Positions 34,962-43,396 of a stretch of 64,000 bases of DNA are shown piece after piece (position 1 is the stretch's first letter; each line of letters starts with the position of its first letter). Position numbers and translations under genes: made by a program. Origin of the DNA: Pedobacter cryoconitis (lineage in GTDB: Bacteria > Bacteroidota > Bacteroidia > Sphingobacteriales > Sphingobacteriaceae); the NCBI RefSeq assembly GCF_001590605.1, contig NZ_CP014504.1, forward strand, positions 1,488,001-1,552,000, read 5' to 3'. Under the pieces are notes generated by a model that was not told where the DNA came from, searched no databases, and was given only the letters and a program-made list of their open reading frames with translations.

Positions 34962-37348
34962 TGTTTTTCCCGGTCCAGAATCGTAAACTGCTGGACAAAC
35001 CTTTCTCCTTGATTGTCAACTAGTGTTAAGGTATGTTTCCCCGGTGCCGGACTCAGACTGAGCTGATGTGTGTGTGCGGTTGTCGCTACATATTCGTCAT
35101 CTATATGCCAGTAGATCTGTGCGTCAGCATTTTTATGAGTCGCTGTGAAAACAACTTTCCCTCTTTTTCCATCAAATTCCAGTGGAATATAAATAGCTGC
35201 ATTGTTCTTCGGATAAATCATATCCATCACATAATTATTGCCAGTATCCCCGCATCCATTCCTAAATGGTGGGAGAGGTTTATAATCACTATGCTTAATC
35301 TTATAATAATATTCCATTGCCGGAGGTAAAATAAACCAGGGTTGGTGGACCATATTTGCAGGACTTATACATTGATCTGTTACCCTGAAAGTTTTGCTCT
35401 GGTCCAAATGTATAACCTTGTGGTAAGGACAAACTACAGTTTTCTCTCCTGCAAAAGGAACCAGTTCAGTGACACGATCAGGACAGTATTCGCTAGCTTT
35501 AAAACCACTTTGCCGGCATATACTCAGCTGTTTTAACTTGTTTTTCGGAGTTTCAAACCATTTACCTTTAGGGAGTTGCCTGAAAATATCAAATAACACT
35601 GGTGCTGCGACATCAATTCCTGTTAATCCGGGCCTGCCTTCACCATCCGCATTTCCTACCCACACACAAACTACATAGTCTGGCGTAAGGCCAATTGCCC
35701 AGGCATCTCTGAAACCAAAACTTGTCCCGGTCTTCCAGGCTAAACGTTGTGCAGAGGAAAATTGCTCCCATAATCCTTCATCACCGGGACGCATCAGTTC
35801 CTCCATCGCATTAAATGTATTCCAGATAGATCCATTGTCCAGCAAGGAATTACGCTGAAGTTCATTCTCTTCTAATTTTTCTATGTTTTTTTGCTGTACA
35901 TAACCCGGAGCATCATAATCATGCGGATTATAATATCCTTTATATTCGTTATAATGGTTAAGTGACCTGGCCATTCCCATATAAGTTTTGGCGAGATCCC
36001 ACATGGTCACTTCACTGCCCCCAAGGATGAGCGATAAGCCATAATGATCTGCTGGCTGATTGAGTGTTGAAAAACCTAATTTCTTTAATTGATCATAAAA
36101 GCGTGGATATTTATAAGTCTGTAATAAACGGACTGCTGGAATGTTTAAGGAACGGCTCAATGCACGGTCTGCAGCGATCGCTCCATCATAACCCAGATCA
36201 TAATTTTGTGGTGAGTAATTGCCAATCTGAGTAGGAATATCAGGGATCAGGGTTTTTGGAAGTATCAACCCATCATTTAACATGCTGGCATATAACAGTG
36301 GTTTTAAGGTACTGCCTGGACTGCGCGGTGCTTTGATCATGTCTACATGACTTTCCAATGCTGCATTTTCTGGCTGATAAATGTTCCCTGCATAAGCCAT
36401 CACTGTACCGTTTTTCACATTCAATACCAGCGCAGCAATGTTATCAATATCATTTGCACGGTACCGGTTGTTATATCTTTTTAATAAGGAATTGATCTTT
36501 AATTGCAGTGCTTCGTCTAAAGTCGACCTGATCCTTGTAGTGGGAATTTTTAAACTGGCTCTTTCTGTTTTAAATCTGTTCAGTAAATGTGGCGCATTTT
36601 GGGGTAATGGCCTCGGTTTTCCGGGTACGGGCTCGAGCTTTGACAGGTTGGCAGTAGCCTGGTCAATGATTTTTAATTTAGCAAGCTGGTCAAGCAGGTT
36701 ATTTCTTTTGGTAATTAAACGGGTAATATTCCGGCCCGGATGTACCAGCCCCGGACTATTCGGTAAAACTGCCAGGGTTGCCATTTCTCCCCAGGAAAGT
36801 GATTGCGGACTTCTGCCAAAGTACCGCCATGCAGCTGCTTCCAATCCAACTACATTACTTCCAAATGGAGCATTAGCGGCATATAAACGTAGTATTTCTT
36901 GTTTTGAACTCCTGACTTCCAGACGGATCGCCAAAAGGATTTCTAAAAGTTTTTGAGCTACAGTACGGTCTTGCCTGCGGCTGAGCCGGATCGTTTGCAT
37001 AGTCAAAGTACTGCCACCACTGACAATTCCTTTGGCGCGATAGTTTTGTCTCATCGCCCTGGCCATCGCTAAAATATCTACCCCGGGGTGTTTGTAAAAC
37101 CGTTTGTCCTCAAAAGCGATAATACATTTTGCAAATTTGCCGGGAATAGAGTCAGCAGCAGGAAAGCGCCATTGCCCGTCTGAGGCAATAGCGGCATTCA
37201 ATAGCGCTCCATTTGAAGCTTCTACTACATACGAAGTAGGAGAGACAAATAGTCTGGAAGGCAGACAGAGTAAAAACCAGCACCATAACAGGAATACGAT
37301 ACCATCACCAATCAGCAGTTTTGACACTTGCTTTATTTTTACGCTCAT
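34958..37348 (-). CDS. pbpC: Penicillin-binding protein 1C
   Basis: Bifunctional peptidoglycan synthase, 796 residues, with an N-terminal membrane anchor (about 12-35), a glycosyltransferase domain with catalytic E80 in AFEDKRFYKHPGVD and STLTMQ (113-118), and a transpeptidase with S346-T-L-K (GSTLKP), an SLN near 400 and WKTGTSFG near 550. A C-terminal BiPBP_C beta domain (last ~90 residues) defines the 1C class. It lies 2 bases downstream of the alpha-2-macroglobulin gene, the pairing known from E. coli and many proteobacteria. Confidence 0.95.
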   Translation of the reverse strand: MSVKIKQVSKLLIGDGIVFLLWCWFLLCLPSRLFVSPTSYVVEASNGALLNAAIASDGQWRFPAADSIPGKFAKCIIAFEDKRFYKHPGVDILAMARAMRQNYRAKGIVSGGSTLTMQTIRLSRRQDRTVAQKLLEILLAIRLEVRSSKQEILRLYAANAPFGSNVVGLEAAAWRYFGRSPQSLSWGEMATLAVLPNSPGLVHPGRNITRLITKRNNLLDQLAKLKIIDQATANLSKLEPVPGKPRPLPQNAPHLLNRFKTERASLKIPTTRIRSTLDEALQLKINSLLKRYNNRYRANDIDNIAALVLNVKNGTVMAYAGNIYQPENAALESHVDMIKAPRSPGSTLKPLLYASMLNDGLILPKTLIPDIPTQIGNYSPQNYDLGYDGAIAADRALSRSLNIPAVRLLQTYKYPRFYDQLKKLGFSTLNQPADHYGLSLILGGSEVTMWDLAKTYMGMARSLNHYNEYKGYYNPHDYDAPGYVQQKNIEKLEENELQRNSLLDNGSIWNTFNAMEELMRPGDEGLWEQFSSAQRLAWKTGTSFGFRDAWAIGLTPDYVVCVWVGNADGEGRPGLTGIDVAAPVLFDIFRQLPKGKWFETPKNKLKQLSICRQSGFKASEYCPDRVTELVPFAGEKTVVCPYHKVIHLDQSKTFRVTDQCISPANMVHQPWFILPPAMEYYYKIKHSDYKPLPPFRNGCGDTGNNYVMDMIYPKNNAAIYIPLEFDGKRGKVVFTATHKNADAQIYWHIDDEYVATTAHTHQLSLSPAPGKHTLTLVDNQGERFVQQFTILDREKH

Positions 37349-37350
37349 CT

Positions 37351-40300
37351 CTATTTAATCACCTGCACCCATTTTCCATCTTGCGTTGCACTAATTGTAT
37401 TGTTGTACATCGCTTCACATTGTACTGCTGAAAGATAATATTTACCAATATAAGAGGCGTTCAGCAATACCTTATAAGTTACTGTTTCATTCTCTCTTAA
37501 ATTGAAATAAGTAAATACGCGGTCATCTCTGATATCTCTGTAGGTATAAGGAGAAGAAGAAATGATACTTTCATTATCATTTACTCTTGTATTGATAATC
37601 TCCCAGCCAGAAGGGAATATCTGGGTCAATGCCATCTGTTCATACAGCCCCATTTTACCCGGATTTTTTACCACTACTTCCGCGTAAAAATCCAAACCTT
37701 GTTTTAATACTGAAGGATCAATTGGTTTTCCATTCAGTAATTTATAGCTGATCGACATATCCAGAATGTCAGCATTGTTAGGTTTGAAATTATTCTGACC
37801 TGCGGCTGGTTGTCCATCTAATATTAACCTTGCAAAAAGTACAGTTTGGCCATGATTGGTTACCGCTGCTGTTTTTCCTTTAAAGTTGATTGGCAGACTG
37901 CTTAAATACTGATTTCCATTAAATGTCCCTTTTTTACCATCCAGCTGATAGGTATAGTTCAATTTCGCAGAAGCTGAATTTTGTCCGCAGAATTTGGCTA
38001 CTGCTAATAAACTGTAAGCTGTAGTTTGTGTGCTATACCAGTCATTTGTTCCTAATTTAGCGGCCAGAGTTTGTAATACCTGTGCTGCTTTCCCTCTTTG
38101 CCCCATCAGGGTTAGGGTCTCCAGGATCATAGCTTCATCACGACTGTCAGAACCATAAGTTCCACCTAGTTGTGCATAAGGCTTAACGGTTACCTCAAGT
38201 CCTTTAATCAATGCATTAGCTGCAGAAGCCTGTCCTGCAAGCTGATAAGCTGCTGCCAGTCTCCATTTAGCGCTGACCGACAAATATTCAAATGCACGTA
38301 ACCTGTTCATGGCTGCCATCTCTGGTTTACGTGCCAGGGCCAGCACATATAAGCGATAGGCTTGTGAGAGATCGCCTCCGTAGAAATTGTTGCTATTGGG
38401 TACCCAGCTTCCTGCTTTTCCTTTCAGGTAACGTAAAACTTCATCCAGCATACCCACAGGGATATTATAGCCACCGTTTTGTGCTTCTACTAGGAAGTGT
38501 CCGGCATAATTTGTTCCCCATTCATCAGCCGCAGGTTCACCCGGCCAATAAGCCAGGCCTCCTTCTGTCGTTTGGAAGGAACGCAACCTGTTAATCCCAG
38601 CCTTGATATTCTTATCGGTTTGCGCTTTTTGCTGTTCGCTCAGTGGGCTTAATTTATTCAAAAATAATTGTGGGAATACGGCTGAAGTTGTCTGTTCCAC
38701 ACAACCATGAGGATACTGCATCAAATAACTTAGCCGCTTTTTAAGATTAACAGGAGGGATAGCTGATAATTCTACACTGCCAGAATTACTTCCTGCAATA
38801 CCTAAAGGCAGATAATTTGTTGTCCAGCTTTGTCCGGGCTGTATAATGGCAGAAACTACATTCGTCACGTATGGATTTGGATTTCTGATATCCAGTTCGA
38901 GCTCATAAACCGCTTTTTCGGCGCCACTTTGTGCAACGATTTTTACTTTGGCAATTCCGGTCATCTGTGGTACAGTGACTTCAAAATAAGCCATTTGTTC
39001 ACCCGGTTGTGCGTAAGTTAATTGCTTGGTTTTAAGACCCGCTACTTGTAAATTTTGAGTTTGCAGCTGTACATTAACATTTTTAAGATTCTTCTCGGTG
39101 GCGAATACAGTTACTGGCAAAGTAAAACTTTCACCCGGGCCGATAACCCTTGGTAAAGTAGCCAAGACCATGAGTGGTTTTTTTACCTGCACAGATTTCT
39201 CTGCAAATCCATAAGCACCATCTTGTCCGGCAACGACCATCGCCCGGACTGCGCCAATATATTGCGGCAACTTGAATTTATGCGTCTGACTGCCTCCTTT
39301 GCCTAAAGCAAAAGGCCCCAGGTATTTAACTACAGCGGTAAAGCGGTTTGCCTTTGCAGGGTTGAGGTTCCGGTTTGCACTACCATCACCTCCAATACTT
39401 AGAATACGTTCCAGATTACCGCCCCATGCGCCTAATACATAGTCAAAAAGGTCCCATGTTTTAACACCCAAACCTTCACGTGCATAAAATACAGCATGTG
39501 GATCGGGAGTTTTAAATCTTGTTAAATCCAATAAGCCTTCGTCTACAAGCGCAATGGTATAAGTCATGGCTTTTCCGTTCTGCTCAGATACGGTAATGGT
39601 GTTTTCTGTTTCAGGTTTAATTTTGTCAGCCATTTTAATGACTGGTTTTAATATCGTTTCCGGATCTTCAATGATTAATGGAATAGCTCCATACATCCGG
39701 ATTGGAAGATCATTGACTGTTTGTGCGTGCGGTTGTAACAGCGTGATATTCGCAAAAACGTTTGGCGTCATGTTCTTTTCTGCCTTGAATTTAAACTGGG
39801 TCTGACCTTTTTTGGTATCGGTCCAATAAGTTTTTAAAACCCGGCTTCCATTTTCGATAGAGATTAAAGCTCTTCCGTTTTCGCCAGTAGGGATAGTCAA
39901 AACGACCTCTTCACCAACTTTAAATTTAGTTTTATTTGCAGTAAAAGAAAGCATAGAAGCCTCGGTAGGATTTGCTGACTGTTCACGTTGTGCCCATCCC
40001 GGCCAGTCCACATAAACAGCTTTGCCGGTTACATGACCGCCATTCAAATCACGAACTAAGACCAGATAACGTCCCCATTCAGGTTCATTAATGTGTAAAG
40101 TCCAGTTTCCTTTTCCATTTTGTAAGGTTACATTTTCTTTTTGAATCAGTTTATTGTATTCATTCTGCGTGAAATTAGCGAAGGAGTTTTGAGTATCCTG
40201 TTCCCACCACCAGCGCCATTGTACTTTGTATAATTCTACCTGCACATTTTTAGGGCCGGCAATTAGTTTACCATCCCGGTTTACATTCACGATACTAAAG

Positions 40301-42930
40301 TTATGATCTTTACCGGTCACCAGCATTCCACTTAGTTTTTCTCCCTCTGGTGCTTTGATCCCATAATAATTGGTAAAAACATGGTAGGGGATAGAGAAAT
40401 TATCAATACTGAAATTTCCACCTGCTTCAAATACTTTGGTCGTAAAATTAGCCTTTAATACGCCTGGAGCGGTTGCGTTATCGTTCAGATTTGTATTGAC
40501 AGCAGCCATTCCGTTTTCATTCAGTCTGCCTTCAAATATGGTTTTGACCTGCGAGACAAAGTTTACGGTCGGATTGTCAAAGTTATAACCACCAAAGCCA
40601 GGGAACGTAGTTTCCATGGTATTCAGATTCACATCTACTTTAGCTTTCAGGTTTTTCCCAACTGCTCCAAATAACCAGTTGGCAGAAAGGGCAGCAGTTG
40701 CAGTTGTTCCGGTACCTAAATATTTACGGTTACCAATGTCAAAACCGATCTTTAATCGGTTAGGCATAACGGTCTCTATTTTTAATGTTTTCTGAAAAGA
40801 AGCTCCACCGGCTTTTACTTTGGCTACCCAGTTTCCAGTAGGTGCGGTACTTTCAGTAGCTGTGCGGAAAGCATAAAATCCATTTAATGATGCACCGCTA
40901 ATCGCCTTTTTGACCAGCTGACCTTGTGGGTTATACAATTCAAAAGTAACCGGATAAGCCGCAGGAAGTTTCTTTAGTTTATCTTCCAGAATGAAAGACA
41001 AGAAGAGTGAATCTCCTGGTCTCCAGACGCCACGTTCTCCATAGATCAATCCTTTTAAGCCATTCTGCACTACATCACCACCAACATCAAAACGGCTCAG
41101 CGGAAGTGAATTTCCATCATCGAGCTTTAAGTATCCACGTTCATCTCCATTTTTGGCAACCAAAAGGAAAGGCTTTCTTTTTAAATCAAAAGAAGCCATT
41201 CCATCGCCATCAGTTTTCACAGTATGAATAACCTGACGCTGATAATCCAGTAATTCAAGCGTAACCCCACTCAAGCCTTTTGTGGTCAGCAGGTCGGTCG
41301 CAACAATCAGCATGCTGTTGTCATTTCCTCTTTTAGCCACTAATCCGATATTGGATACTAATAAATTCCGGCTTGCAAATTTATCACTGGTATAATAAGA
41401 TGGCGTACAAGGATTGTCTTTATCACTCCAGTTATAGCCCGGACTGTAATAATTATTATAGGTGCGCCAAAAATCATCGTCCTCATCTATCTTTTCACCG
41501 TAATATTCATTGTCATCATCTTGTGAAACCTCTTTTGCACCAGTACCTTCCGCACAGTCCAGAATATTATAGATTTGGCGGAAACTGAAAGTTACCCGGT
41601 ACATTGCGCCAGGTTCTGCTTTAATAATTTTATCGAGATCCAGCACAAACCGGTTCTTTTTATGAAGATTCAAGGTTTTATCTTCATCCAGGCGGATCTT
41701 CTTTTGTAACAGCGGTTTACCAACCCGTCTTAATTCGTTCGCTTCTTTATAGTTGTTGTTCTGGAAAAACTGCGGGATATTATTCTCATATACTTTGATA
41801 ATGGTTACATCGACAGCTTTCAGGTTAACGGCTTCAAAAGGAAGTACTAATTTGCCTGAGTTGGGAAGAATCGTTCCGCTGCCGGCAATGGTTACCGAAG
41901 GAAGTTTATTTTCAAATACAATATTGGCTGTGGTACTTGCATTGAGTACGCGCTCATTACTGTTGACAACTCCCTTGTTGACGGTTAGCGTATAATTCCC
42001 CAGGAGTGGTTCTGGCGTATAAATTTTTACCTGGCTACCGTCAATGGTATATCTTAAATCTGAGCCTGTTCCCAGTGTAATCAAACCTGTTAAATCCTGT
42101 CCGATACCTACTGGTTCTGAAAATTGTACCAATGCATAATCTTCAAGATTCTGTACTGCTTTTGTTGCAAGTACTTTGAATACACCATTTGCGGGTACTG
42201 CTAAATTTTCTTCGCCTTTATTTTTTGCATCTATAGCATCGCCAGACCATTTAAGGACTAGTTTTTCTTCTTTTGATGTTTTTTTGATACTATCAATCAG
42301 AAAAGTTGAAGAGTTTTTCTGCGGATTATGCTGCCATTTTATCTTTAACTGCTGATCGGATTCAAGCTCCAGACATTTTTCCAATAGTTTAGGATCTTCT
42401 TCATCAGCGGTGCTGATTTCTCCGGTCAGCTTCATGTAAGCTAAGGAAGTATTATTCTGGGATATCAAACCATTCTGGCTGAGGACTAACCCAGGTTTGA
42501 TGACACTGAATTCGAAATCGAACTCTTCCAGATCTTTCTCTGTTTCGGTTACTTTACCAAGATCAAAAGTGGCCGTATATGTTTTTCCCGATTCTAACTT
42601 TTCATCCGGTCTGAATTCTACGGTTTGCGCATCTATCCAGTAAGTTTTACCTTTTACAGCAGGGGAGAAGCTGAACAAATTACGCGTATCCGGTTTACCC
42701 AGTTCACCCATTGTTTTCACCTGGCTGGCCAGCTGGATTCTGATAAAACTCTTTTTAGAGACTGTACCAGAAGTATAGCCTTCAATGTATTTTGCATAAG
42801 CCTGCTGCATTTCTGCCGGCTTGTGTTTTCTGAAAATGAAAATAGCAGCTATTCCTATCAGAATAACTGCTATTGAACCAATTAAGATTGGTTTTTTATT
42901 TTTGAAGAAGGCGTTGTTCTCAGTAGTCAT
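37351..42930 (-). CDS. Bacterial alpha-2-macroglobulin family protein
   Basis: A giant 1859-residue envelope protein with an N-terminal transmembrane anchor (about 15-31) and a chain of MG-type beta domains. The thioester motif lies near residue 1410 as HGCVEQTTS: the cysteine and glutamine needed for the bond are present with V in place of the G of eukaryotic CGEQ. Helical TED/alpha-alpha toroid repeats follow (GGLAYWPGEPAADEWGT), then a receptor-like C-terminal domain. Such proteins trap foreign proteases in the periplasm and guard PBP1C, which is encoded directly downstream. It is transcribed with topA and the 134-residue gene in the same direction. Confidence 0.93.
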   Translation of the reverse strand: MTTENNAFFKNKKPILIGSIAVILIGIAAIFIFRKHKPAEMQQAYAKYIEGYTSGTVSKKSFIRIQLASQVKTMGELGKPDTRNLFSFSPAVKGKTYWIDAQTVEFRPDEKLESGKTYTATFDLGKVTETEKDLEEFDFEFSVIKPGLVLSQNGLISQNNTSLAYMKLTGEISTADEEDPKLLEKCLELESDQQLKIKWQHNPQKNSSTFLIDSIKKTSKEEKLVLKWSGDAIDAKNKGEENLAVPANGVFKVLATKAVQNLEDYALVQFSEPVGIGQDLTGLITLGTGSDLRYTIDGSQVKIYTPEPLLGNYTLTVNKGVVNSNERVLNASTTANIVFENKLPSVTIAGSGTILPNSGKLVLPFEAVNLKAVDVTIIKVYENNIPQFFQNNNYKEANELRRVGKPLLQKKIRLDEDKTLNLHKKNRFVLDLDKIIKAEPGAMYRVTFSFRQIYNILDCAEGTGAKEVSQDDDNEYYGEKIDEDDDFWRTYNNYYSPGYNWSDKDNPCTPSYYTSDKFASRNLLVSNIGLVAKRGNDNSMLIVATDLLTTKGLSGVTLELLDYQRQVIHTVKTDGDGMASFDLKRKPFLLVAKNGDERGYLKLDDGNSLPLSRFDVGGDVVQNGLKGLIYGERGVWRPGDSLFLSFILEDKLKKLPAAYPVTFELYNPQGQLVKKAISGASLNGFYAFRTATESTAPTGNWVAKVKAGGASFQKTLKIETVMPNRLKIGFDIGNRKYLGTGTTATAALSANWLFGAVGKNLKAKVDVNLNTMETTFPGFGGYNFDNPTVNFVSQVKTIFEGRLNENGMAAVNTNLNDNATAPGVLKANFTTKVFEAGGNFSIDNFSIPYHVFTNYYGIKAPEGEKLSGMLVTGKDHNFSIVNVNRDGKLIAGPKNVQVELYKVQWRWWWEQDTQNSFANFTQNEYNKLIQKENVTLQNGKGNWTLHINEPEWGRYLVLVRDLNGGHVTGKAVYVDWPGWAQREQSANPTEASMLSFTANKTKFKVGEEVVLTIPTGENGRALISIENGSRVLKTYWTDTKKGQTQFKFKAEKNMTPNVFANITLLQPHAQTVNDLPIRMYGAIPLIIEDPETILKPVIKMADKIKPETENTITVSEQNGKAMTYTIALVDEGLLDLTRFKTPDPHAVFYAREGLGVKTWDLFDYVLGAWGGNLERILSIGGDGSANRNLNPAKANRFTAVVKYLGPFALGKGGSQTHKFKLPQYIGAVRAMVVAGQDGAYGFAEKSVQVKKPLMVLATLPRVIGPGESFTLPVTVFATEKNLKNVNVQLQTQNLQVAGLKTKQLTYAQPGEQMAYFEVTVPQMTGIAKVKIVAQSGAEKAVYELELDIRNPNPYVTNVVSAIIQPGQSWTTNYLPLGIAGSNSGSVELSAIPPVNLKKRLSYLMQYPHGCVEQTTSAVFPQLFLNKLSPLSEQQKAQTDKNIKAGINRLRSFQTTEGGLAYWPGEPAADEWGTNYAGHFLVEAQNGGYNIPVGMLDEVLRYLKGKAGSWVPNSNNFYGGDLSQAYRLYVLALARKPEMAAMNRLRAFEYLSVSAKWRLAAAYQLAGQASAANALIKGLEVTVKPYAQLGGTYGSDSRDEAMILETLTLMGQRGKAAQVLQTLAAKLGTNDWYSTQTTAYSLLAVAKFCGQNSASAKLNYTYQLDGKKGTFNGNQYLSSLPINFKGKTAAVTNHGQTVLFARLILDGQPAAGQNNFKPNNADILDMSISYKLLNGKPIDPSVLKQGLDFYAEVVVKNPGKMGLYEQMALTQIFPSGWEIINTRVNDNESIISSSPYTYRDIRDDRVFTYFNLRENETVTYKVLLNASYIGKYYLSAVQCEAMYNNTISATQDGKWVQVIK

Positions 42931-42987
42931 ATTTTTCCTTGCACTAGATATCTCAGGGAAAATACGAAAAATTATCGAACTGAAAAT

Positions 42988-43392
42988 TTATTTAATCATC
43001 ACTCCTGGTTTATTCATCAGGGGGATTTTGATCAGGTTATCATCCACTATACTTTCTGGTAAAAAGATAAATTTCTTATCATAAATAGTACCGTCAATAT
43101 AGTAACTCAACCAATATTCATTCGTCAGTCCGAAAACTTCTGTATCTATCGCTTCAACTCCTTTAAAGGAATTAGCTGGTACATCACCTAAAAAGTGACG
43201 CAATATAGAAGTCTTTACGAGTCTGCCATCCTTTTCGCCATATCCTTTGGAGCTGATCAGTACATTATCAATTTGTACATTTTTCAGATTGACCAGGTAA
43301 ACGGTCCAGTTTTTTACTTCTGGCGTTTCACTGATCAATACGACTGCCATGGCAAGGTCTTGCACAATATTTTCCGGCAGATCTTTCTTCAT
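42988..43392 (-). CDS. Conserved hypothetical protein downstream of topA
   Basis: A 134-residue protein starting at MKKDLPENIV (ATG 43390-43392). The frame stays open for 46 codons further upstream, but that part is a lysine/glutamine-rich shadow of the topA tail. The start used here lies 4 bases after the topA stop. The protein is rich in strands (NWTVYLVNLKN, IDNVLISSKGYG, EYWLSYYIDGTIYDKKFIFL). I recognise no named family. Close linkage to topA suggests cotranscription. Confidence 0.75.
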   Translation of the reverse strand: MKKDLPENIVQDLAMAVVLISETPEVKNWTVYLVNLKNVQIDNVLISSKGYGEKDGRLVKTSILRHFLGDVPANSFKGVEAIDTEVFGLTNEYWLSYYIDGTIYDKKFIFLPESIVDDNLIKIPLMNKPGVMIK

Positions 43393-43396
43393 ATTT

